Part shown: one piece after another, positions 35,345 through 43,491 of the stretch
How positions within the stretch are numbered: the first letter of the stretch is position 1
Layout: every line of letters begins with the position of its first letter
Assembly: GCA_964414815.1 (NCBI GenBank)
Contig: CAYPXY010000009.1
Span: 1-64,000 of the forward strand
Direction of reading: 5' to 3'
DNA: 64,000 nt
From: Mariniblastus sp964414815
Lineage (GTDB): Bacteria; Planctomycetota; Planctomycetia; Pirellulales; Pirellulaceae
Notes under the pieces: generated by a model
Told to the model about the DNA's origin: nothing
Seen by the model: only the letters and a program-made list of their open reading frames with translations
Database searches by the model: none
Translations under genes and position numbers: made by a program

Positions 35345-36835
35345 GGGTTTCGAAGCTTTCTGTTTTGCATGATCGCCATGGGCCTGTCCGGCGTTCCGTC
35401 GGTCAGTTCACAGACCAGACAAGATGGTCGTCGCTTGGCTGATGAAGCCATCTTTGGACTAAAGCTCGACGGCACACTTTCTCGGTTCAAGTTGATTCAC
35501 TTTACAACAGATCCAGAACAGGATCTGTTGATTACAGTTCTGGAAAACGAAGTTACTCGAAGAGACTTGGGACTGGATGATGAAAAATGGAACCTGCTAA
35601 AACGGGATTTTGACGCGTCCAAAAGCCTGCTGGAAAAATACTCTCTAATCGTGCGCCAACGAATTCCCACCGCCGCAGAGAATGAGGATTTCAAGCAAGG
35701 CATGGAGAACCATCTCAGTGCAATCCGCGATAGGCTGACCGAAGAACAATGGTACCGGGTAGGACAATTGGGAGTTCGTTACTATATGCGCAAGATGGGC
35801 CCCACGGTTTCCATCTTTTCAGGAGAACTTGGGAAAAAACTGGATATGCCGATAGGCATTCGGAGCGAGTTTTTTACGGTGGGAACAGGAATGGAGGAGC
35901 CGCTTCGAAGGCTATCGATGGACCTGAAAACCAAGGCAATGGAACGTTTGCTCAGTCGTCTGACTCCTAGACACCGCACCGAGTTGGAAGAATACTTCAA
36001 ACGAAACAATTTTCAACCGGAGAACATCAACTTTGGGGTCTTTATGTGGCAATTGGATTATCAACCTGAGTCGCAGAAAAAAAACGAAGGAATGTCAGAG
36101 GCGTCGACTCCTCGAACCAATACGGAACACCACAAAGGCTTTGCCGAAGAGTTCTTTGAGTTGCAAGCAACGGGCACCTTTAATCTCACGATCTCAGGAG
36201 GTCTTGAGCCTCGTAAAAGGCCCGCGATTAATCTGGATGCGGTTGTGAAAAAAGGGCTGATGGACTCCCAAGTGATCCGGTTGCTGATGTCGCCCAATAT
36301 CGCTAAACCACTTGAATTGTCGGACGGACAAATCGCCATGTTCCGTGAGGCTTTCGATATTTTCCATGAGCAGAATAATGAACTCATTGCGGAGTTTCAG
36401 GATGCCCCTGATCGACAAAAAGCGCTTCCCAAGATAAAGGCGGCCAGAATCGAGTCTTACAAAGTCCTCGATGGTTTGGTGGAAAGAGTGCTGTTCCCGC
36501 ACCAGATTGAGTGGTTGCAGGAGTACGTTGGACGAATTGGCGCGACTCGAATCGGTTTGGTGGGTTCGCTGGTCGATGGTCAACTTGGCCGCACTTTAGG
36601 CATCACAGAATCCGAAAAGAAAGCCCTGCTCGAGGAGGCGGCGAAAATCAGGGACGAGTTGATGCCCAAGTCTCTGGAACTGGAAAACGAGATCTATGAT
36701 CGATTGATGGCCTCCTTGCCGGAGGAAGATGCCCAACGCTTAAATGAGATGATCGGCAAACCCATTGAGGAAGGTTACGCGAATCTGGATGTGCTTGCCG
36801 ACCAACTCGCTGGAATCGGCTACGTCAATGATTGA
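35315..36835 (+). CDS. B1: secreted helical protein, cassette copy 1
   Basis: 506 aa with a signal peptide (cleavage near VSSQ, residues ~25-30) and no other membrane segment. Mostly helical. A loose motif recurs three times, each a helix starting with LxLxDE/SD and followed by a hinge and a second helix: LGLDDEKWNLLK with LTEEQWYRVG; LELSDGQIAMFR with LFPHQIEWLQ; and LGITESEKKALL with LPEEDAQRLN. Planctomycete exported proteins often carry such LTxxQ-like helical repeats. Function unknown. AAGGAG lies 8 nt before the ATG. Paralogous to B2 over its whole length, with a near-identical 3' block. A weak hairpin (GCTTGTT/AACAAGC, 36874-36895) lies after the stop. Confidence 0.8.
   Translation: MMITRSNTVFGFRSFLFCMIAMGLSGVPSVSSQTRQDGRRLADEAIFGLKLDGTLSRFKLIHFTTDPEQDLLITVLENEVTRRDLGLDDEKWNLLKRDFDASKSLLEKYSLIVRQRIPTAAENEDFKQGMENHLSAIRDRLTEEQWYRVGQLGVRYYMRKMGPTVSIFSGELGKKLDMPIGIRSEFFTVGTGMEEPLRRLSMDLKTKAMERLLSRLTPRHRTELEEYFKRNNFQPENINFGVFMWQLDYQPESQKKNEGMSEASTPRTNTEHHKGFAEEFFELQATGTFNLTISGGLEPRKRPAINLDAVVKKGLMDSQVIRLLMSPNIAKPLELSDGQIAMFREAFDIFHEQNNELIAEFQDAPDRQKALPKIKAARIESYKVLDGLVERVLFPHQIEWLQEYVGRIGATRIGLVGSLVDGQLGRTLGITESEKKALLEEAAKIRDELMPKSLELENEIYDRLMASLPEEDAQRLNEMIGKPIEEGYANLDVLADQLAGIGYVND
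36563..36738. repeat. 176-nt near-identical block, copy 1
   Basis: Matches 42006-42181 with one mismatch (36694 C versus 42137 T), while the central parts of B1 and B2 have diverged widely. The contrast points to recent gene conversion of the 3' ends. Confidence 0.93.
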
Positions 36836-36948
36836 TAGAACAGGCCTAAAAAAAAATTTTTTAAATCGGAACGGCTTGTTCTGATTTTAACAAGCTTTAC
36901 AATGAAGTGTGACGGATGGCGGTTTTCGTTTTGTTTTTCGATTAACCT

Positions 36949-36954
36949 GAGGAG
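36949..36954 (+). promoter_or_regulatory. strong ribosome binding site for gene C
   Basis: GAGGAG followed by a 6-nt spacer (ATACTC) and ATG at 36961. It is among the best SDs in the window and decides that translation of C starts at 36961 rather than at the in-frame TTG at 36996. Confidence 0.8.
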
Positions 36955-36960
36955 ATACTC

Positions 36961-37391
36961 ATGTTCACTAGAAGTTTTACCGCGTCGGCAGTCTTTTGAT
37001 CATTCTCGGTTCCAGCGTTTTTCTAATAGGATCTGCGGGTTACGTCGACCACCCTGATGATGTGTATTATGCAGATGCAGCGTGTTTCATCGCTCCTCCA
37101 GAAGGAGCAAATCGAGTTGTCCCGTGCATTAAACCTGGAACCGGGTGTTATGTTTCCGGAACAGTCTGTGTGGTTGGTGGAATACCAATGGCTGCAGTAT
37201 ACAAAAATCATTTTTTTGAACATCAATATGAGTACTGTCATGCGCCAATACCGGACGTGACTTGCAAGTCTTACGGTGGTATTTGGAGAACTTGCATGAA
37301 TTGGGACGCATATCGGGAGGGTTCACCTTGCGATAGGTGGCTTTGTGCAGGAAAATCTGAAACCTTCGACTGCGAAACCATTTTCCCTTAA
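36961..37391 (+). pseudogene. C: Cys-rich secreted protein, reading frame broken after 12 codons
   Basis: From the ATG the frame reads MFTRSFTASAVF and stops at TGA 36997-36999. The -1 frame, open from 36996 to 37391, continues the signal peptide (LIILGSSVFLIGSAGY) and encodes about 125 residues with 10 cysteines and no recognised domain (FIAPPEGANRVVPCIKPGTG, GGIWRTCMNWDAYREGSPCD). The slip falls at a TTTT run (36994-36997). It may be a true frameshift, a slippage site, or a one-base sequencing deletion. Alternatively TTG 36996 is used as a start, but it lacks an SD. The cysteine content and export signal fit a disulfide-stabilised protein. Its place between the two cassette copies suggests it is a client of the D/E products. 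Confidence 0.65.
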
Positions 37392-37460
37392 TTTGGTTGC
37401 GTTGGAACTTCAGTGAATTGAGATTAGTCCGTCGAAACATATTCATTCAGTTATCTGCTG

Positions 37461-37491
37461 AGAAATGCCTACCAAATGTAGGCATTTCTTT
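37461..37491 (+). terminator. 12-bp hairpin between C and A2
   Basis: AGAAATGCCTAC-CAAAT-GTAGGCATTTCT (37461-37489), a perfect 12-bp stem with a 5-nt loop and a short T tail. It ends 25 nt before the A2 ATG, in the same relative place as the hairpin before A1, so it may be a terminator or a leader control element. Confidence 0.55.
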
Positions 37492-37515
37492 GGCAGGTAT
37501 AACAAGAGGCGCCAT

Positions 37516-38703
37516 ATGAGTTCTAGTCATGCTAGGTGGCTTATTGGGATAGTAGGCATATTTCTCTTGCCGTTCTCGGCGGTTGCCAGCATCCAAGATG
37601 TCGATGAGAACAGAGACGAAGATACAGCGACAATCGTTGCGATGGAGGCGATCGATGTTGGGGTACGGCAGTGGCGCGATGCCCTCAACGTGAAATGCGA
37701 GTTCCGTTTTCGACAAGGGCTTGCGTTATCGCTGGAGGATGCAATCCAAGGCAAGTATCCAACGGGCGATGGTGATAGGGCGAATTGCCGTTTCGTAAAG
37801 ATGGGAGATGCCATTCTATATGATTTCCAGATTGAAGGTGAGCCTGATTTTAACAAAGAGACCAAGACCAGTACCTATAGTTCGTTTTTCCTGGCCTCTG
37901 TCAATCAGGTGGAAGCGTATGCGAGTAGACTGGGCCCCCACGATACGATCGTGTTTTCGGATGTATCGCAGCAGAAGGCAGAACCGTTGCTCCATCGCCG
38001 GATGGATCTGACCAACGTGTTTCCGTTTGTGTTGATGGGAGGTAATTCAGGGGCCTTGTTTCAGTCGTTGATCGACTCCAACTTATGCACATTTACCCAC
38101 CGATGGGACGGGGATCAATTGATGATCTCAAGTAAACCAAGAATTGGTCAGGTTACACATTATACAGTTGACAATTCCGGACGGTTTCCTCTTTTGAAGT
38201 TGATTTCGAGCGAGGATGGTAATGACGTCACAATTGCCAGCGATTTTATTGAACTGAAAAACGGATGTTTGTTTCCGGGACGTTTTGTAGTGGCTACCGG
38301 GCCGGTTGTTTTGGTCGGTTCCAGCGAACAGCGTTGGCTATCGCGAATTTGGGAGATCGCCGATTCAAGCGTTTCTGATCCTGCAAAAGAAGATTTCGTC
38401 ATTGATGTTGATCCGATCGTAAAGTTTGCCGGATTGAAACCCATGGAAAGACCGGTCAATATGCTGGACATTACCCTTGAGAGTTTGTCTTCGGATCGCT
38501 CGGAACAATCCCCAACAGAGTCCCTTGATGATCAATTTGCTTCGCGGGCGTCTGGTGAGGGCGCCCCAAACGAAACAGAAGGTGGTTCAAACAATCATTT
38601 GGGATCCCTGAACTGGAATTTGATCTTTGTCTGGGCAGGTATGGGGGCAATTGTTTTAGGCGGACTGCTATATTTCGCTGCCCAAGGCTTTCGGAGAAAA
38701 TAA
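37516..38703 (+). CDS. A2: exported tail-anchored protein, cassette copy 2
   Basis: 395 aa, a full-length paralogue of A1. Signal peptide (ARWLIGIVGIFLLPFSAVAS), exported domain with the three conserved cysteines (NVKCEF, RANCRF, KNGCLF), shared blocks VFPFVLMGGNSGALFQSLID and RPVNMLDITLESL, and a C-terminal membrane helix (LIFVWAGMGAIVLGGLLYFA). It ends ...FRRK, followed 1 nt later by gene D, so its C-terminus is probably the ancestral one. Start 37516 was chosen over an upstream ATG at 37465 because it opens directly on the signal peptide; an AGAGG lies about 8 nt before it. The DNA is visibly more AT-rich than neighbouring housekeeping genes. Confidence 0.8.
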   Translation: MSSSHARWLIGIVGIFLLPFSAVASIQDVDENRDEDTATIVAMEAIDVGVRQWRDALNVKCEFRFRQGLALSLEDAIQGKYPTGDGDRANCRFVKMGDAILYDFQIEGEPDFNKETKTSTYSSFFLASVNQVEAYASRLGPHDTIVFSDVSQQKAEPLLHRRMDLTNVFPFVLMGGNSGALFQSLIDSNLCTFTHRWDGDQLMISSKPRIGQVTHYTVDNSGRFPLLKLISSEDGNDVTIASDFIELKNGCLFPGRFVVATGPVVLVGSSEQRWLSRIWEIADSSVSDPAKEDFVIDVDPIVKFAGLKPMERPVNMLDITLESLSSDRSEQSPTESLDDQFASRASGEGAPNETEGGSNNHLGSLNWNLIFVWAGMGAIVLGGLLYFAAQGFRRK

Positions 38704-38704
38704 A

Positions 38705-39721
38705 ATGGGGCTCTGGAATTGTCGAGTCGTATTTGGTGTAACCTGCATCGTTTCAGTGCTGATTTTTATGGCTGGTTGCAATCCGCCCTCTGAACTTGCC
38801 TTGGACAATGGACAGCATTTCGTCCTGCCGCCAACCGTCTTGTCCTTTGAAGACCGAGATTCCTGGAGTCTCAGACACCAATTTGAGTTGAAGAATCACT
38901 CTTCCAGCGAAATGCATCTCAAGGTTCAGGCTACTAGTTGCGGATGCACGGCCTGCAATATTACCCAGCCTGTACTTAAGCCTGGGGAATCATCCAGTAT
39001 CGATTTGGTTGTTGCGGTCCCCTACAACCGCGCCCATCGTAGTGAGTCGGTCTTCATTGAAACAGGCATCCCCAATGAGATCCATTCGTTCGTTTTGTCG
39101 GGTGATGTCTTTCCTGCGGTTTCAAATCGACCGTTTCAGAGGAAAATATTTGTTACCGAACCAGGTTCGATTGAATTCGATGTCATTGCCTATTTAAAGA
39201 AAGGAAATGATACCGGTGGCTTGGCCGTTGAAAATGACAGCCATTCAATCAACGTTCAATTTGGGCCCCCAGAAATCAAGGATATGGAATCCATTGTCCG
39301 GGAAATTTATCCAGTAAAAGTCGACATCGTGTCTGCATTTTCAGATGAAACAGTTGTCACGTTTAAGTCTGGCAACCATGTCTTTCCGGTAACCTTCCAT
39401 TTTCATTCTGAGCCGATGGTGACTCTTTCGCCCAGCGAAGTTTTGTTTCCAAAAACAAGTCATGAGAATGTTTCAGACAGGGTGCAGATTGAGTTGACCG
39501 GGAAACTCCCTTTTGAAGTTCATGAGGTTCTCAATGATCATCAACGGGTTGAAGTGGAGACCCTGACTTCTGGTCCCGCGTTGAGTCATCAGGTGGCCAT
39601 GAGGCGTGTCAGTCAGAATGTTGCGGGTGCTGAAAGCCTGAAAACAGTGGTTCAGATTTCAGTTAAAACTTCCGAAGGAGAGCTATTAACGATGGATTTA
39701 CTAGTCTATTTCATTCAATGA
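38705..39721 (+). CDS. D: DUF1573-like lipoprotein
   Basis: 338 aa. Lipoprotein signal ending VLIFMAGC (Cys near residue 24). The stretch after it has the DUF1573 pattern: HQFELKNHSSSEMHLKVQ, then ATSCGCTACNITQPVLKPGE with the hallmark CGC, then SSIDLVV. This is an Ig-like beta-sandwich found on cell surfaces of Bacteroidetes and planctomycetes. A second sandwich follows at about 230-338 (VTLSPSEVLFPKTS). It starts 1 nt after A2 and overlaps E by ATGA, so A2-D-E-B2 is one operon. The role is unknown; in other genomes DUF1573 genes are often seen beside MauE-like genes. Confidence 0.82.
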   Translation: MGLWNCRVVFGVTCIVSVLIFMAGCNPPSELALDNGQHFVLPPTVLSFEDRDSWSLRHQFELKNHSSSEMHLKVQATSCGCTACNITQPVLKPGESSSIDLVVAVPYNRAHRSESVFIETGIPNEIHSFVLSGDVFPAVSNRPFQRKIFVTEPGSIEFDVIAYLKKGNDTGGLAVENDSHSINVQFGPPEIKDMESIVREIYPVKVDIVSAFSDETVVTFKSGNHVFPVTFHFHSEPMVTLSPSEVLFPKTSHENVSDRVQIELTGKLPFEVHEVLNDHQRVEVETLTSGPALSHQVAMRRVSQNVAGAESLKTVVQISVKTSEGELLTMDLLVYFIQ

Positions 39722-40749
39722 GATCATTCATTCAAAGCTTGCTACCGTTTCTGGTGGGTGGGTTGTTGTGTTTCGCAGCCCTGGGGAAGGTTCGTGTTCT
39801 TCTCGATCCGGCCTCCATTACAATGGCTTCAAAATGGATGACATGGGGTACGGCGGCTCTGGTCATGGGTGAGATCGCACTTGCCTGGTGGGTGGTCAGC
39901 GGATGGAAGTCTCGTCAGGCCCTACGAGTTTCGCAATGGATTCTTTTCCTGTTTGCCTTGGTCTCTGGGTTCAAATGGCTCAGTGGCGAAACCGATTGTG
40001 GCTGCTTTGGACCGGAAATAAAGATTCATCCGTTCTACATGGCCATTTTCGATCTGACGCTTGTGGCGATACTGGAAGTTCATATCCGTTTGAATGTTTC
40101 ATGGAATCCATTCAAGGAGGAGACCCACCCTAGCCAGGGTTCACCCCATCTTGATAGGCTGAGCGACGACCGGCGCCGGCCAACGAGATTCCTGCCCGTC
40201 GCAGTGGTTTTGCTGTCGGCATTGGGATTACTATTGTCGATCGGCCGCCGAAATGTTCAACCGTTTCGAGTGGTTCGGATGAATGAGATCGACTGGAATC
40301 AAGAAACAGGAAAACCTGGCAGCTTTTATATTCAGCTCAGAGCTGATCCCGGACAACCGCTTTCGACCACTTGGATTTCTCCATCAGACAGAAAAATCTT
40401 TCTGGGGCCGGAGGTGACCTGCCTGATGGTCTCGATCAATTGTGACCACTGCCGAACGCTGGTGAAAAAACTTGCCGACAACCCTTTTTTATCGAACAAG
40501 TCGCTGATAATCGTCAGTTTCAACTACTTCACTGGATACCTCTCAGAAGAAGTGGAACGCGAGTTTGAAGGTCATTTGAAAAAGATTGAAATGCTCAATC
40601 CGGGTGTACTTCGGTGGAACGCCAGCCCCGTGATTCATATACATGCGGCGGCTCCCGCGTTGTTGAAGCTGAACCACGGAATCGTTGAGTCCGTCCAGAC
40701 AGATCCCAACGATATTGAATCCTCACTGATGAAGGAGTTTGTACCATGA
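39718..40749 (+). CDS. E: MauE-like membrane protein with a periplasmic CxxC (thioredoxin-like) domain
   Basis: 343 aa. Four membrane helices at about 8-28, 45-63, 70-88 and 105-125 form a MauE/DoxX-type bundle, with the MauE hallmark ETDCGCFGPEI before the last helix. A fifth helix (FLPVAVVLLSALGLLLSIG, about 160-178) leads to a periplasmic domain with TCLMVSINCDHCRTLVKKLA (CDHC redox pair) and NASPVIHIHAAAPALLKLNH, like the end of a thioredoxin fold. MauE in methylotrophs is needed to mature the disulfide-rich small subunit of methylamine dehydrogenase. A DsbB/VKOR-like role is therefore inferred. Overlaps both D and B2 by ATGA. Copy 1 of the cassette has lost it. Confidence 0.82.
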   Translation: MRSFIQSLLPFLVGGLLCFAALGKVRVLLDPASITMASKWMTWGTAALVMGEIALAWWVVSGWKSRQALRVSQWILFLFALVSGFKWLSGETDCGCFGPEIKIHPFYMAIFDLTLVAILEVHIRLNVSWNPFKEETHPSQGSPHLDRLSDDRRRPTRFLPVAVVLLSALGLLLSIGRRNVQPFRVVRMNEIDWNQETGKPGSFYIQLRADPGQPLSTTWISPSDRKIFLGPEVTCLMVSINCDHCRTLVKKLADNPFLSNKSLIIVSFNYFTGYLSEEVEREFEGHLKKIEMLNPGVLRWNASPVIHIHAAAPALLKLNHGIVESVQTDPNDIESSLMKEFVP

Positions 40750-40775
40750 TGATCACTCGATCAAACACCGTTTTC
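40701..40775. repeat. 75-nt exact repeat, copy 2
   Basis: Same sequence as 35270-35344. Here it is the end of E (last 15 codons plus stop) joined to the start of B2, which looks like the ancestral arrangement. Confidence 0.95.
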
Positions 40776-42278
40776 TTGTTTCGAGGCATTTTGTTTTGCA
40801 TGATCGCCATGGGCCTGTTCGGCGTTCCGTCGGTCAGTTCGCAGACCACGGAGGATGGACGCCGCTTTTCCGACGACGCCACCTTTGCACTGGGTCTCAA
40901 TGGAAGGCTTACTCGCATTCGATCGAACTTACTGACAACGGCTCCCAAAGCAGAGCCGTTGATTACGGTTCTGGAAAATGAAGTTACCCGAAGGGACTTG
41001 AGACTGGATGATGAAAAATGGAGATCACTCAAAACGGATTTTGATGCGGCCAAAAGCCTATTCGAGAAATACACCCAGATCACACGCCAGCGAACCCCCA
41101 CCGCAGCAGAAAAAGAGGATTTCAAGCAAGGCATGGAGGATCATCTCGGCGCCATCCGTGATGGGCTGAGCGAAGAGCAATGGTATCGGGTCGGACAACT
41201 GGGAGTGCGCTACTCCATGCGCGAGATTGGCCCCACGACATCCATCTTTAACGGCAAATTGGGAGAAGAATTGGAAATGCCGATGAGAGGACGGGCTGAT
41301 TTTTTTATGGCTGGTACCGGACTGGCCGAGCCGCTGCGCAAGGAGTCTCAAGAACTAAAAGCCGATGCCATCGAACGGTTGCTTAGTCGCCTGACACCGA
41401 GCCACCGAACCGAGCTGGAAGATTATTTCAAACGAAATAAGTTTGAACTGGAAAAGATCAACTTTGGTATCTTTATTTGGCAATTGGGGTATCAGCCCGA
41501 ATCGCAAAAGAAATCTGAAGGAAAATCAGAGGTAGCATCAGAAGATGCGGCTTCCCCATCAAAAAGCGAATCCTCCAAGGACTTTGTCGAAGAATTTCAT
41601 GAAATGCAAGGCACCGGTCTTTTCAACCTTACGATCGCAGGAACCCTTGAACCCCGCAAGAAGCCCGATCTTAAATTGTCTCCCGTTCAGCAAAGAGGGT
41701 TGGCGAATTCCGAACTGATCCGGATGCTCACCTCGCCGACCCTTGCCAAACCGCTCGAATTGTCGGATGAACAAGTTGATATATTCAAAGAGACCATGGA
41801 ACAATGGATGGAGCGCAACCAAGAACTCGACCGAGAGTTTCAATATGCCAGCGATCCGCAAAAAGTGATCCCTCGGATAAGAACCGCCAAAAATGATCTG
41901 TACAAAGAACTCGATGGCGTGGTGGAAAGAGTGCTGCTTCCCCACCAGGTCGAATGGCTGAAGGAATATGTCGGACGCATCGGCGCGACTCGCGTTGGCC
42001 TGGTAGGTTCGCTGGTCGATGGTCAACTTGGCCGCACTTTAGGCATCACAGAATCCGAAAAGAAAGCCCTGCTCGAGGAGGCGGCGAAAATCAGGGACGA
42101 GTTGATGCCCAAGTCTCTGGAACTGGAAAACGAGATTTATGATCGATTGATGGCCTCCTTGCCGGAGGAAGATGCCCAACGACTCAAAGAGATGATCGGC
42201 AAACCGATCGAGGAAGGTTACGCGAATCTGGATATGCTCGCCGATCAACTCAGCGGAATCGGTTCCGATCGATTGTGA
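40746..42278 (+). CDS. B2: secreted helical protein, cassette copy 2
   Basis: 510 aa, paralogue of B1 with the same signal peptide and the same three-fold helical repeat pattern (LRLDDEKWRSLK with LSEEQWYRVG; LELSDEQVDIFK with LLPHQVEWLK; LGITESEKKALL with LPEEDAQRLK). Its ATG overlaps the gene E stop. A small Ser/Glu/Ala-rich insertion near 270 (SEVASEDAASPSKSESS) distinguishes it from B1. The last ~90 codons are almost identical to B1 at DNA level. No catalytic motif is visible. Confidence 0.8.
   Translation: MMITRSNTVFLFRGILFCMIAMGLFGVPSVSSQTTEDGRRFSDDATFALGLNGRLTRIRSNLLTTAPKAEPLITVLENEVTRRDLRLDDEKWRSLKTDFDAAKSLFEKYTQITRQRTPTAAEKEDFKQGMEDHLGAIRDGLSEEQWYRVGQLGVRYSMREIGPTTSIFNGKLGEELEMPMRGRADFFMAGTGLAEPLRKESQELKADAIERLLSRLTPSHRTELEDYFKRNKFELEKINFGIFIWQLGYQPESQKKSEGKSEVASEDAASPSKSESSKDFVEEFHEMQGTGLFNLTIAGTLEPRKKPDLKLSPVQQRGLANSELIRMLTSPTLAKPLELSDEQVDIFKETMEQWMERNQELDREFQYASDPQKVIPRIRTAKNDLYKELDGVVERVLLPHQVEWLKEYVGRIGATRVGLVGSLVDGQLGRTLGITESEKKALLEEAAKIRDELMPKSLELENEIYDRLMASLPEEDAQRLKEMIGKPIEEGYANLDMLADQLSGIGSDRL
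42006..42181. repeat. 176-nt near-identical block, copy 2
   Basis: Partner of 36563-36738, differing at one position over 176 nt. Confidence 0.93.
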
Positions 42279-42290
42279 TCCAGGGCCACC

Positions 42291-43193
42291 TCATCCGCCG
42301 TAAACTTGTCGTTTGAGTGATTCGGAAAGCTGGTCGGCTTCCTTTTTCATTTCCTTCATCTTGTCGATTCGCTCGCGGACAAATTTTCGGGCGGCGGGTT
42401 CTCCCCCCGACAGAAATAGTTGATTGGCCTCCTGGATGGCCGCTTTGTCGTCAAGCAAGGTTCGATATTCCTTTTTGAATTCGTTGACGCGGTCCAGTCC
42501 TGATTCCGGGAGACTTTTGTCGCGGTACCCATTTTCCATATACTCCATCACTCGCGTTGATTTTTTCAGATCCATCAACACTTGAGCATAGTGTTGACCC
42601 AATGGAGACTTCTCAAATTCCGCTTGGCTAGGGAGACTTGATCGGTTGATCAAAAATGAAACCAGAAAATATCCGCCGATCAACAACGACAGAATTCCTG
42701 CGGCGATGAGGGCCGGTTTTACCCAGGCGTCCAAACTAAAACTTTGCAACTTCTTGATGGATGCAGGTCGGAGGATCGTGGGCCGGGCCGCAGCACTCGC
42801 CGAATTTTCGCTGGACGGGGTTGACGTTCGTGGTGCGCCCAAGGATGGGTTGGCAGGCGCTCCAGAAGGTACACCGGAGACATCGCTCGATGGACTGGAT
42901 TTGGGGGGGGCGTCGAGTTTCAGGTTCGAGAAGTCAAAATCCTCAAACTGCTCAAATGAATCAGAGTCCGCCAGTAAGGTGACGATCTCCTCTGAAACGA
43001 TGTCGCCCGGCTGGTCGTCCACTACCGCTTCTTCGGCGGTGGCCAGGACTTTTTGCTTCTCACCCGATTTGCGAGTCGATTCGGTGGGAACGCGATTGCG
43101 CGCCTGGCAGGCTGTACAACGAGTACTCCGCCCGACAATCGCTTCCTCGGCTCGCAATGACTTACCACATTTGCGACATGAAAATCTGATCAT
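42291..43193 (-). CDS. zinc-ribbon membrane protein
   Basis: 300 aa. N-terminal zinc ribbon MIRFSCRKCGKSLRAEE with a second pair in GRSTRCTACQARN (CxxC-x~17-CxxC). Then a long acidic, Pro/Ser-rich linker (about 45-150), one membrane helix (LIAAGILSLLIGGYFLVSFL, about 165-185) and a helical C-terminus of about 110 residues. This layout is common among planctomycete proteins of unknown function. It converges with B2, with 12 nt between the stops, and is divergent from the next gene across the 43304 palindrome. Confidence 0.75.
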   Translation of the reverse strand: MIRFSCRKCGKSLRAEEAIVGRSTRCTACQARNRVPTESTRKSGEKQKVLATAEEAVVDDQPGDIVSEEIVTLLADSDSFEQFEDFDFSNLKLDAPPKSSPSSDVSGVPSGAPANPSLGAPRTSTPSSENSASAAARPTILRPASIKKLQSFSLDAWVKPALIAAGILSLLIGGYFLVSFLINRSSLPSQAEFEKSPLGQHYAQVLMDLKKSTRVMEYMENGYRDKSLPESGLDRVNEFKKEYRTLLDDKAAIQEANQLFLSGGEPAARKFVRERIDKMKEMKKEADQLSESLKRQVYGG

Positions 43194-43303
43194 CCCTCAA
43201 TCATCTAACAATCGTTGCATTTGGTCAATTCTGAATTTTCAAAACCGGGTTCCCTGTTGGGCTGGTGAAAACACGGGGATCACTGTTGGTATATTCTAAT
43301 CTT

Positions 43304-43357
43304 AACCCGAAGCGTAAGCGAGGGACCGCGTTTCGTCCCTCGCTTACGCTTCGGGTT
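43304..43357. repeat. perfect 23-bp inverted repeat, dispersed planctomycete-type palindrome
   Basis: Left arm at 43304-43326 begins AACCCGAAGCGTAAGCGAGG; its exact reverse complement is at 43335-43357; the loop is CGCGTTTC. A single arm recurs at 55825-55847. It lies in the promoter region between two divergent genes. I recall this motif as abundant in Pirellula-type genomes. Confidence 0.93.
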
Positions 43358-43491
43358 GGGATTTTCTCCCCGTTCCCTGCCTGAACATCGGCTATTCGCC
43401 GGGGTTGAGTTACACTAAACTGAAGCAATCTAAAAAACTGACGGAATGGGATTTCGACTGCCCCATTTGGACACTTTGCCCCGTTTACACG

